Shown here in pieces: positions 39,082-49,600 of a stretch of DNA of 64,000 nucleotides; within the stretch, counting starts at the first letter, position 1; each line of letters begins with the position of its first letter. The notes under the pieces are model-generated. The model searched no databases and was not told where the DNA came from. It saw nothing but the letters and a program-made list of their open reading frames with translations. The stretch is from Alviniconcha marisindica (lineage: Eukaryota; Mollusca; Gastropoda; Provannidae). Both the position numbers and the translations under genes were made by a program. The stretch covers positions 605,501 to 669,500 of the forward strand of contig JABMCL010003304.1 in the NCBI GenBank assembly GCA_018857735.1, in the 5' to 3' direction.

Positions 39082-39666
39082 GCATGCACACTTACATACG
39101 CTTTAGCTGCATACACACTCACACAAAGTCATGTACACTACTCATTTAAAATATGTCAGGTAAAATGTTGCTCTGAAATGTATTTCAATGGCACCTGAGA
39201 CTGTGAAAAGAAAGAAATGCTGGTGCCATGATGTTAAAATACAGCTGTTTATAATAAGATAATTAGTTTGATCAAAGCAAGGGAAAAACACACGGACCAT
39301 GAAAGTTAGCTAAAATTCTTGAAACTTGCCATCAGCATGTCCTGCTTTTCTAACATTACACATTTACAAAATTTTAGTGACATAAAAGAATATAAATCCC
39401 CCCTCAACCTCTCCCCCCTCCCCAAAAAGAAATAATAAAAGATCAAAAAGAGGGGAACAAAGATAAAAATCATGTTAGATTACCTCATGTTCTGACATCT
39501 CCTGGACACATTGTATGCCAATGTCAACGGGGTTGCGCTCAATGAAATTGTCCGCCTCACTGGGGTCAGGGATAATGTCCACATGAAGCTCTGCTGGGCG
39601 GTCTGAGAAGTTGCATTGTCGGCCAAATTCTGACCGCTTCTTGGTGTAAACGTAGACAATCTCCAT
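30966..39666 (-). CDS. DNAI2: axonemal dynein intermediate chain 2
   Basis: WD-repeat intermediate chain of the outer dynein arm of motile cilia and flagella, which helps assemble and dock the heavy chains on the axoneme. Thirteen coding exons on the minus strand: 39484-39666, 38500-38661, 37992-38110, 37111-37253, 36577-36690, 35923-36179, 35015-35194, 34575-34618, 33514-33649, 32686-32832, 32350-32445, 31572-31724 and 30966-31043. All junctions are GT-AG and in phase, giving 603 aa against 605 in the human protein (from memory). The N-terminus [15 protein letters not shown] is the family signature. Diagnostic blocks follow: [14 protein letters not shown] (about 75), AIDIYEEYF (about 128), SYIWDV (about 197), [19 protein letters not shown] (about 275), [18 protein letters not shown] (about 365) and [14 protein letters not shown] (about 425). 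The last 75 residues are charged, as usual. No broken exon was found. A CRE and an ETS site lie upstream, in the interval shared with AP5Z1. Confidence 0.97.
31325..31502 (-). mobile_element. SINE family C copy, inverted, in DNAI2 intron 12
   Basis: The plus strand reads gcagtaacacgggggtggaa, cggataccgaaataagagtc, agaagaaaattctcccaccg, ctgcagggattcaaacccgt (inverted B box) and acacgtgagctatacccact (inverted A box). It matches 21995-22190 in reverse order. It lies between the last two DNAI2 coding exons. Confidence 0.85.
31775..32349. repeat. minisatellite derived from the DNAI2 exon 11 donor junction
   Basis: Units of about 40-75 bp containing aaacccatcttgccatctca plus taacaacac and a ctgggac linker run from 31775 up to the real exon 11 edge at 32350. 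There the plus strand reads cccaccttgccatcttgctg. On the minus strand the motif is ATGGCAAG, then GTGGGTTT, that is, the exon end plus its splice donor. About twelve copies are seen, with decay. A 15-nt G run at 32215-32229 interrupts one copy. Confidence 0.85.
33855..34020. mobile_element. MITE-like family copy, diverged, in a DNAI2 intron
   Basis: It shares the terminal block caacaaacaaaggaaatcaa and the internal order gatgtcacac, gcatgcaagtaaatg and accaaaggt with elements at 41429 and 62923. The inverted right arm is not clear here. Confidence 0.5.
35628..35860. repeat. long interrupted (CA)n microsatellite in DNAI2 intron 6
   Basis: About 230 bp of CA units with occasional single-base breaks. 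It ends about 60 bp short of the exon 6 donor at 35922. All reading frames over it are repeat artefacts. Confidence 0.97.
37254..37550. repeat. two degenerate copies of the DNAI2 exon 4 acceptor edge, with a GT microsatellite between
   Basis: The real exon 4 5' edge is at 37190-37253 (plus strand: accatcagggaaccaggaga, tctcttgatctcattgggat). It recurs at about 37271-37335 (accatcagagaacaagcagg, ccttgacttcagtatgacct) and about 37488-37545 (aggaaaccatgagatgcaca, ttttaatctcatgggcattt). The far copy still encodes [16 protein letters not shown], against [16 protein letters not shown] in the real exon. A GT-rich tract separates the copies. Confidence 0.8.
37722..37800. mobile_element. fragment with a non-LTR-type 3' tail
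   Basis: An (ATA)n stretch is followed by atttgtagagggctttcggt and ggctcaaagtgcttaaca. This resembles the widespread AGCGCTTT...TCAAAGTGCTT tails of LINE-mobilised repeats. The family was not identified. Confidence 0.4.
38746..38830. mobile_element. fragment resembling a LINE or SINE 3' end, (AATAC)n type
   Basis: Repeated aatac units are followed by actttattgtccctttacgg and aaattcatttggca. This arrangement is typical of non-LTR element tails. It lies in DNAI2 intron 1. Confidence 0.4.
38908..39080. repeat. two long (CA)n microsatellites in DNAI2 intron 1
   Basis: CA tracts at about 38908-38963 and 39008-39079, separated by 45 bp of unique DNA. Confidence 0.97.
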
Positions 39667-39692
39667 GATGGAGATGTATTTGTGTTCTCAGG
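39667..39692 (-). other. DNAI2: 5'UTR portion of the DNAI2 start exon
   Basis: A pyrimidine-rich acceptor (ttttcttttctttctgtggttcag) ends at 39693, so 26 nt of leader precede the ATG at 39666. A separate upstream non-coding exon is therefore expected. The candidate is at about 42059-42205. Confidence 0.75.
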
Positions 39693-39932
39693 CTGAACCA
39701 CAGAAAGAAAAGAAAAATTCATATATTTACACAGTTATCATTTTGAAATAACATTCTATACTCAATTGAACAAATCTGATTTAGCACACTTGGGGGACCA
39801 ACAAAAACAAATATGTTATTCTTAAATAAACTCAAAACAAAGTAACAACTATGTCTCAAAATGAGAAATACATGTACTGACCAAATCATTACACTAGCAT
39901 AATTAACACATGTCAAAAACAGACAAAACCAA

Positions 39933-39935
<3 letters not shown>

Positions 39936-39997
<62 letters not shown>

Positions 39998-40017
39998 CAT
40001 CATCATCATCATCATCA
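39936..40017. repeat. (CA)n followed by (CAT)n
   Basis: About 28 CA units pass directly into about seven CAT units. It lies upstream of the DNAI2 start exon. Confidence 0.97.
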
Positions 40018-40889
40018 AAGTACACAAAACAATGCTCTTCTTGTTTTAATAGAAAGGCCACAGTCGTAAGTTTAATTGCTCTGCCTTATCTGTGTGTTAC
40101 TATGCCAGCAGCTAAGGGCTTGTCTAATTGAAAAGTAGACATGGGATCTGTAACATGCGTGATAGTCTTAGTGCATGCTGTGCACATGAAGGCAAGACAG
40201 ACACTGACAAGTCTGCACCAGTGTCAACTTAGAGGAACTAAAAAAGGGTCCTTCATCCTGTTGCATCCAGGAGTCAAACCTTGGCCACTGGATTTCTAGT
40301 ACAGCATGTCAGCCAACAAGCCACAAGCTCCTGCATATTTTCCATACTGATGCAAGCATCAGCATTTGTACACAGCAGCTGGCTTATGGATTTCACTCAT
40401 TTACGTTGCAAGATTTTGTATTTTTTCAGCATCAAACATACCCAAGGTGTCACTCAGTCTGCATCACTGTATGCATTCCGAAAAACACCCATCAAACACA
40501 TTTTAGTCTGTCTAGCCATGTCACAGCTGTGCATCATATGTCACAGGTGTGGCTGCAATGTTCATACAACAGACCACCTGACAGTGCTAAAACCATACTG
40601 CAATTCATGCAGCACACAGCCAAATTTTCAAATAACAAAAGATTCTTTGAGCACCGCACCATGTGTGATGTGAATGTTGTGGTTGCAGAAACTACATTTG
40701 TGGAGTCAGGAAGCCCTGAAAGGTTTGCTGAGCATAAGGTTCTTTTGATAAACTTGTGGCATGATAAGCTAGGATTTTTTATTTTTTTACATGAATGGCC
40801 AATCAGATTCCAGAAGCCAGAGCACACAAGTTTCTTCTTTGCATCCTGTAACCCTGTTGAAGTACCAAGCAGTCTATTTTCTGATAGAA

Positions 40890-41035
40890 TCAACACACAA
40901 GGGATTTAATTAGCACTTGACAGATGTCACACAAACACAACAACAAAGACATGAGCTGGCTATGGTAACTCTCACCTGGCATACATGTAAATTTATACAA
41001 GATACATAAACTCCACCTGAGGTACATCCTTGTGT
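40890..41035. mobile_element. MITE-like family copy
   Basis: It starts caacacacaagggatttaat and continues tagcacttgacagatgtcac, acaaacacaacaacaaagac and ggtaactctcacctggcata. This is the order of the left arm and centre of the palindromic element at 62923-63153. Confidence 0.7.
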
Positions 41036-41428
41036 CTGATACTTCTCTAAATTCACATATTGGCAGCAGCAAAAAATCAAAAAAATCAAAAAAAATCACA
41101 GATTGGCAGCAGCTAAAGGGTGGTGGAGAGACAAAGTGATATGACAAATAGATATGGCAGAAAAGTGAAGGAAAGAACTGAGCTGGACATTTATTGTATG
41201 CAACTATAATGCAATTTGCTTAGTGCTCTGCACAAGATGACATAAGTATGTTAGCGACAGTATTATCCATGTGGGTGTACACACCATAGTTTTCAGTCAT
41301 TTTACCTAAATGTATCACTTCAGCGTCAGCCTGCTTTTCAGGCTCAAAACAGACATACATGAATTTTCATGGACGATCTAGATTTCTTAAAAGCACTAGT
41401 GCTGAAAATAAAATGTGTGACATATTTC

Positions 41429-41600
41429 AACAAACAAAGGATGTTACTTAGCGCTCAAAAGATGTAAGATGGACACAACAGCAAAGACTCAAATCACCTA
41501 CCATAACTCACACCGCGCATGCAAGTAAATATAAGGTACGTGTACCCCACCAAAGGTACATGTATCCGCAAAAGATATGCGTGATATGTTTGACCAGATT
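41429..41600. mobile_element. MITE-like family copy, diverged
   Basis: It begins caacaaacaaaggatgttac and continues tagcgctcaaaagatgta, cacaacagcaaagactc and cgcatgcaagtaaatataag. It is related to the copies at 40890 and 62923. Confidence 0.6.
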
Positions 41601-42058
41601 TGTTATCATTTATACTGTGGTTACACACTACAAACACATGGTACTGCCCAGTAAAATTGGTAACTATGTCGAATTACACATGCGGAAAAGAACTGCACAT
41701 CATGAGTATTGGTGTGATGTTTCTAGATGAAAATACGGTGGCTAATATCAAATCAAATGTCCATAACAAGTGTCCATAACATTAACTCTTCTATTTACTT
41801 AGTTAAAAACTCATTCTCACTGTTAACGAAAAACCTGAAAACTTTTTGATAACAACCAACTGAATGCAAATATGAATTTGCTGAACTTCGTGATTTTGCC
41901 AGTGATGTCAGTAAAATCCTGCGAAGTGCTCATAACAACTTATTCATTTGGACGCAGAGGCAACATAGAATCATCAAAAAAAAAGAAAGTATACACAGTT
42001 TGTTAAGCAAACATTCAATCTGAATCCTCAAACTCCAACAACAAAAAGGTGTATCTAC

Positions 42059-42205
42059 CTTGATTGGAAATCCTACTGATTCAAGCACACTGCAGAGCTT
42101 GGGTGAATCGTTACTAGTGGCAACAATTGGGGAACCGGAAGCGGACCAAATGTTAGACAGTTTAGAACGAGGCTCATGCACTATATTTTCAGAAACAAGA
42201 TTCAT
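42059..42205 (-). other. candidate upstream exon of DNAI2 with its own ATG
   Basis: The minus strand from 42205 to 42059 is a 49-codon open frame starting MNLVSENIVHEPRSK and ending exactly at a good donor (AAG then GTAGAT). It lies just downstream of the divergent promoter and could be the missing first exon of DNAI2. If spliced to 39692, the ATG would open a frame different from DNAI2 that overlaps the true start, acting as a long uORF. It could instead start a separate small transcript. No similarity to a known protein was recognised. Confidence 0.4.
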
Positions 42206-42410
42206 TTTATATATGCGGTTTATTGAACTGCAACATACTCTGGACTGAAAATGCTATTACTGTATTGATTAGTACGAATTAAAAACGCTTTGATATGACT
42301 AGTTAATTTAAAGTGACGTCAACATTTTATGTGTATAATGTTTAGTACACACTTCCGGAAGAGGCGGCATTCCCTCTTTGTACACAAAAACAAAGAAACG
42401 TGATGTCTTG
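42206..42410. promoter_or_regulatory. divergent promoter between DNAI2 and AP5Z1
   Basis: About 205 bp separates the candidate DNAI2 first exon from the AP5Z1 start codon. It contains TGACGTCA at 42314-42321 (perfect CRE/ATF palindrome) and CTTCCGGAAG at 42352-42361 (perfect ETS palindrome). A further ETS core, ACCGGAAGC, lies at 42134-42142. No TATA box is convincingly placed. Palindromic sites read identically in both directions, which suits a bidirectional promoter. Transcription start sites are not known. Confidence 0.6.
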
Positions 42411-42411
42411 A
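42403..42411 (+). promoter_or_regulatory. two-codon uORF overlapping the AP5Z1 start
   Basis: ATG TCT TGA at 42403-42411 encodes Met-Ser-stop. The final A of its stop codon is the first base of the AP5Z1 ATG (42411-42413). A scanning ribosome starting upstream would terminate exactly at the main start, so this may tune translation. Confidence 0.6.
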
Positions 42412-42994
42412 TGGCCTTATTAGCTGTTGAATCCATTCTTTTGAAGGCAAGGTAATATTCCTGGAGGCCATATTTAAAATGTTAATTAAACATTGTTGTT
42501 TACATGTTGCTTGTCTTCTTCTTCTTCGTCAAGTTGCAAGGCAGGATTGTACAGCACGTATGAAAGTCACTGCCAGCAAAGGCATGAAGCACAGAGATTA
42601 AACAACTCAACCAAAGTCCAGAAGGAGACGTGGCCCCGGCCATGATCTGTGTTAAGGCAGTGTGCATACAATGACAGAACACAGAAGCACAAGCTATTTG
42701 CCGAGAACAGTAATGGACTGGTCCTCACCAGTCCAGGCCCGGCCGCCCACCCATGACACCTAAGTCTCCATATGAATGAACTCCCCCCCCCCCCCCCCCT
42801 CCCAATCCTGCTTTGCTTGCAACCCTCCCATTTTTATCTTCTGCCGACCCCTAAAACACTAGCAATCTTCTTCTTCCAGTAGTAGCCATGATCAGTGTTA
42901 ATGCAAAGAGGGTCTGACTGTGGACCATGAGTCACTGAGTGTAACTGGAAGAAGAAGAAAGCCAACAGTGAGAGAGAGAAGTGAGTAATGAATT

Positions 42995-43031
<37 letters not shown>

Positions 43032-43410
43032 ATGTGTGTGTGTGTGCACGTACATGCGTGTGCACATAGAATAGTCTCAATGGACAAGATTTTGTCCCTT
43101 TATAAATACTGTTATTATTATTATTATTATTAATTACATTCAACAGAAATGCCTCCCAGGAAGACGTGGATCATTTGTGCCGGAACATCTCAGAGCTGTT
43201 GGCTTTCCCAGATAAATCATCAGAGTGCTGCACATTGCTGCGTCAGTTGTTTGTAATTCTGCAAGCTTCAGATGTTGAACCATGGTATTAAATACATCTT
43301 TCTGCTTTTATGTTTGTAGATAGTCTGTTGATCAGTCTTTCTCTGTGCTGTTTCTTTATGTCTCATGTCTCTTGATCTGAGTCTCTCTCTCTCTCTCGTT
43401 CACACATGTA

Positions 43411-43458
<48 letters not shown>

Positions 43459-43487
43459 TGTACACATAGACATGATAAACTACTTGT

Positions 43488-43542
<55 letters not shown>

Positions 43543-44016
43543 CACATAGACATGATAAACTACTTGCCTGCACACAAACACACACACACACATGAATGCA
43601 TGCACATATGCACAAACACACACACAAAAACCTGGGTACGCTTGCACATACATGTATACATGTATACAAATTAGAATGAGTCTGAGTAGCAGGTTTTACA
43701 GTAAGCAAATCCTTACCTATATTATACTATCTGAACAACTTATTAACCAGACCAGGGTAGGTTGTTTAACTCAATGCAAATGGCTTAACAATGATGGAAA
43801 GCGTCTTCTGCCTTGGCTTTGTCATAACACTTACTGACTTAGTGACATACTGTGGTGCTCTGTTAATGATACTAAAATGTGTGTGTGTGTGTGTGTGTGT
43901 TTGTGTGTGTGCGCGTGCATGTGTGTGCATGTGTGCATGTGTGTGCTTGCATGATGTGTGGTGTGTGTGTTGTGTGTGTGTGTGTGTGTTTGTATTGTAT
44001 TGTGTGTGTGTGTGTG

Positions 44017-44056
<40 letters not shown>

Positions 44057-44092
44057 TGTGTGTGTGTGTGGTGTGGTGTGTGTGTGACAATG

Positions 44093-44123
<31 letters not shown>

Positions 44124-44171
44124 TGTGTGTGTGGTGTGTGGTGTTGTGTGTGTGGTGAGTTGCGAGACAAT

Positions 44172-44244
<73 letters not shown>

Positions 44245-46571
44245 AGTCTCCCCAGAAGCCTCTTGACAGAAATGCTGAAGATACTAAGCCGGACAGAGGC
44301 GGAGAAACAGTTGAACAAGCAGTGCACGCTTTGCTCTGTCATCCTCAAAGATTTGATTGTGGGAGACCAGCAGTTGACAGAAGAGCTTACTCCCAGTGCT
44401 GGCCAGCCTCCCAAAAAGGCTCTGCTGTCATGCTATGTGTTGCAGGTAACAGTGTTAACTCTTACTAGTTTGTCCTTTGCTATTAAAATTGTGTCTTTTT
44501 GAAATAATTTGTTTCAAATCACACCAGCATTAAGAATTAATGCCTTTAAACAGCACAGAGAGATTCAAAGATCTTATATATATATATATAAAGGGCAAAG
44601 AGTGAAAAAGGGTAACTTTATTCATAAAGTTCTAGAAATTAAACAGCTTAATAATTGGTGGTCCTGCTTTAATTGCGTACAATTCTGTGCTCTTTGTACT
44701 TGCCTTGGCGGGACCACCTCGACTCATGTTGACATCTGCACATATGTATCCACACATGTTATTTAAATTTAGTATGACATATACATCAGTATTCCAGCAT
44801 TGTTATAGTAAGTTTGCCTAAATACTAGGCAACAAGAACAGGTATCTTTTAGACAAATATATATTATGTGACACAACTTTAAGCACATAGCATTTTGGTC
44901 ATTAAAATATCAACATCATCAAATTACCAACCTTTGACCCATCACTAAATCTCATTCCAATGATAAACAATTATACTCCCAAATGCCCATTACCCCTCCC
45001 TGTGCCAATGTAGACTCTTCTCCGGTGTGGGAGCTGAAGGCTCTTACAAATTAGGTGATGGCTGGGGAGGTCAGTGGTTGAAGGTTCTGGTGTGCTACTT
45101 TGTGCGAGCCTGCCTACCGGGGAGAGGGGAGCCAGAGTAGTGTTCTTTGTTCCCTTGCAAAGCGCGCCAAAACAGCGTGTCATCTACTGCCCATGCACGG
45201 GCTGTTTATATCCCCTATCCCTCTAGGCGAAAATAGTTTAGCCACTCACGACCTTGCCGCGGTCTGTTGTCTGTTGCATTGTGCCACTTAGCACTGTTTA
45301 ACATGCCTTGATGTGTTGTATAAAATTTATATATAAGCTGTGAAGCACTTTGAGTTGCTGAAAGAGCTGTATAAATTCCCAGCATATTATGATTATTATG
45401 GAAAAGTGACAGATTGATTGATGTCAAATATTCTGTACTCTGCAGGGTTCAAAGTCCAACTGCTTGCAGGAAGTGTTACCAGCAGCAGTCAGGTCTGGCT
45501 TGTCTTCTTTTTGTTCTCTTGGCAAACCAGAGTTCTAGAGAGACAGTCTGTTTTCAGTGTGTGTCTGTGTGCGTATCTCATCTGTATGCATGTGTGTTTG
45601 TGTGTGCATGCTGCCTGATTAGGTTTGAGTGGTGTGTATGGATCCAGTGATGTGTGAGTGGGTCTGATTGATAATAATTATACTAATAATTGGGATTTCT
45701 GTAGCGTCCATCTACCACACAAGGTGGGAGTGTAGGGTGATTAAGACATCTAGTAGTGATGTGTATGTAGGTTGGGTGAGGAATGTGTGTGTGGGTGTCC
45801 AGGGGAGGTGGGGCAAGAAGGATATTTATATATATGTTTTCTGCGGTTATAATTTGTATTATGGGTTTTTGTTTTTAATCCAGTGTGTCTGTTCATTATT
45901 ATCAATTTAAATGCTTTTGATACTGCTCTGATGTTCTTTTTATATTTTGTTTTTAAATTAGCCTTTAGTAGTTAGTTGAATTGCCTTGTAAGGGATGATC
46001 AAAGTATATTGACTTGACTTGTATTCCAAAGGCTATGGTTGGATTTTTAACATACTGGTACTTTGAACACATATCTGCCTCATTCTTTAAGACTGATTTG
46101 CTGAAAAATTAGTAACACATAATGGTCTTAATTTGAAGTTGGCCTCTGCAGTCATTTGATTTTTGTCCTCCATTTGTATGATTGAAAGTATGATACTAAA
46201 ATTGACTCTGGCTTACCATATTTGGCATGGCATAGTTGTTATGAGCCTGTGCTTGATATTGTAATGATAAACAGATATACTGGGTTCAAATCACCATGCC
46301 TTCAGACTTTTTGTGTGTTATTTTTGTTGAAAGTATAAACTATTGTATGGTATTATTCTTTTTGTTGATTGCTTCTTTTTCTGTCTTTCAGGTGGCTTTG
46401 TAAAAAAGACTTTGACAGTCAGCGCAAAGCATTGTCCTTTTTGGTTGGAGTATCTTGTTTACACGGGGTTATGAAACAAGGTGACATTTAAAAAAGTTGT
46501 TTAATGCTTTGTGTATACATGTATATATATATATGTGTGTGTGTGTGTGTTGTGTTGTGTTGCAGTATGGT

Positions 46572-46631
<60 letters not shown>

Positions 46632-49600
46632 TAGTAGTAGTAGCTTTGTCATCAGACATCTTATCCTCAGTGGCAGAACACACTGGAGAAATATCATAAC
46701 AGCTGTGTGTGCCTACGTAATGAACACTTGTCTTAATGATGTGTTGTTCTGTGGCAGAACACACTGGAGAAACAACATATGTGTGCACCTGCTTGATGAA
46801 CACTTGTCTTAATGATGTGTTGTTTTGTGGCAGAACATGTTGGAGAGACATCAGAGCAGCTGTGCACCTGGCTGATGAATGCCAGCCTGTATCAAGCTCG
46901 CAATGCCTTCACCATCAACCCCTTCCGCAAAGACGAGGAAAGCCAGGTGACTGAGATTGATGGGACGCCGTGCAGAAATTTCTTCACCATCCTGAACATT
47001 GGTTTGTTCTTCTCTTCCTCTTTCACCACTGTGCTGTGGCAGAGCCCTGTTTCATAGTCACTCCTAAATCAAAATGACTGATCTTTAGTGTTATTTGTAA
47101 CAATGATTTGTTTCCTGTTCAAAGTTGCACTTTGTTGTAAGTGAGGGGTTCACCAAGTCGGATACAGTTGGATGTTTATGTATCTATTGGATAAGTGGTT
47201 TCCTGCATTGTCAAGCTCAGTGCCCTCCCCTATCATTCGAGCAGCTGCATTCCACCTGCAGAGATTCTCATCACAGCTCACTGAATTTTTAGAAAAAAAT
47301 GGAAGTTAAAACCACAGGCAGGAGAGAAATCAGACAGTTCTTGCTGGTGGCTACCAGTTCAATGCTCTACCACTGATCCACTGGTGGCACTTATAGTGGA
47401 TCCATTGCTAACATAGCAGTGTCATCAGTTTCTTTGTTGAAAGTTGGTTTTGATAGAGAAATAGAAGGAAACAAACAAACAAAAAAAGACAGTTCAATAA
47501 AGAAATAGAAGAAAAACAAAAAACAAGAAGACCAAAAAAAGGAAGAAATTGAAACCTAATTTTGGGGGTTCTGTTTTTCAGGCCTGTGTCAAAATAGTTA
47601 ACTTTGTCCCATTTTTCAGGTCAGTATTACACAGACGACCAGTACCTCAACATCTACAGTTTCTCCTTACTGTACAAGTGGCTGCACCAATGTTCCCAAA
47701 TGGAAGATGACATGTCTTCCCATGCAGCTGGAGAGGGAAGTCCTGGAGAAAAATCCCCTGCAGCAGGGGTTGAGGGAGCCCCAAAGAGAAACGCTCCTGC
47801 ACCGGGAGTGGACGGGAGTCCAAAGAGAAGAACATCATTATCGGGAGTGGACGGGAGTCCAAAGAGAAGATCTTCTGCCCCAGGAGTTGAGGGGAGTGCT
47901 AGAGGAAAGACTACTGCTGCAGGAGGGGAGGGGAGTCCTGGCAGAAAGACTGGGTCGGAGAGAAGCTCCACGGTGTCCAGGGTTCTGCAGTCGCTGGTGT
48001 CTCGCTCTGTGGACTACTGCTTCCGTGTGATGGATCAGTGCGAGAGAAGTAAGCTGAATGGGTGAAGAGGGTTGGGGTGTTCCAGAATGTTGTTGTCAGG
48101 ATTAAAGGTGTGTTTTTAGGTGGTGGAAGTGGAACTAGGCACGCCACATTACTGGGCACTCAGAAAGTAAAATAATACCTTTAGGGTCCTGTAATGATCA
48201 GCAGTCACAAGAGGACATAAGACTTTTCTTTATTTGCTGTCAGTGCTAATGGTGATTGACCAATTCGTTCACTATGGTGGCTAGTTCAATGAATACCATA
48301 TAGCTGATAAAGTGTATATATCACCACAATAAACGTGTGAGCAGTACAGTGCTTCTTTTTCTCTTTCTCTGACAGAAGCCAAAGTTTCTTCAGATGCTGA
48401 ACTACAAGTGGCGGTAAGTAGTTTTTGGCAGACTCAGTTTTCAACTCCTCATCAAGGTAACAGCAGATCAATTTGTAGCTCTAATGCTGTACCAACATGA
48501 AGCTAATATTTAATCCCACTCCTGCTGCTGGTGTGTGTGTGTGATCTTGTGTGTGATCTTGTACAATGCTTCTTAGTCATCCATTGCTTAGTTCACTGAG
48601 CTGAATTTTTGTTGTTGTTGTTGGCAGAATGCAGCTGTGAAGTGACAGATAATCAAGAATGAAAAAAATTAATGTAAGACAGTGTTACATATCCATGTAT
48701 GTTTGTATGCACAGTTGTAATTTTTTTCAATACTAATCAGTTTTCTGAGCTTGGGTTTGTATTTTTTGTACCATGTACCTTCATGTTTGTTTTTTATTTT
48801 TTATGCACCGTTATTTTCAGACCAGAAGCCACTGCCATTTTTTACTCCCAAAAGTGATATTCTGATAAAACTTACCTGCCTCTTGTTCTTTCTTCTAGAG
48901 TTTTAAGGAAGCAGGGCACTACTTGATGTGGTGTGTAAAGTGAACAGGTAAAGTGATCAGGCCAGATGATCACCTGGTGTGTTTACTTTCAGTGTTTGAC
49001 GGAAGTGGTCATGATACTGGACCTGGTGTGCCAGCTGGACACTGGCCAGATACCCAGGGTGCACCAGGAGATACGACGTCTCTACACACGGCTTTCTCAG
49101 GACGCTGCCCACTCACCAACTGTCCTGCGCATTTTGCAGTTCTTCCTTAACCACAGTGAGTACTTTCATGAACTCATTCCAACTGGGGAGAAAAGTGTAA
49201 TTAACACAGGGCACTGGGAAAAACTGCAGAAGAAACTGCCAACTGCCATGAAGAGAAATTCTTGTACTTTTTGTGTGCGTTTGAGGGAGGATGGGTAGTC
49301 TTCCTTTTTGCGTGTGTTTGAGGGAGGAGAGGTGGCCTTTCTCCAGCTCAGAGGCATTTGAATTGAAATTGTTTTAAACTGCTCTCCAGGTGCTACAGTA
49401 GTCCATGACCCTCAGGATGTGTACAGCCATTTCTTTGGTACCGTTCTCACCCAGCAGTTCCGGGACCCTGGGCTGGCATTTGACACTGTCGTCTTCATGG
49501 CCAACAACCTGACTACACTGTGCTACACCACCAACATCTTCTCCCACTTCTTCCCCAACATCCTCAAGGTGTGGTTGTGGTGCAAGGGTCCTGACTTTCA

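Noticed and set aside
30966..42205. DNAI1 or another WD-repeat dynein chain instead of DNAI2
   Set aside because: The N-terminus [15 protein letters not shown], the total length of 603 and all internal blocks follow DNAI2 throughout.
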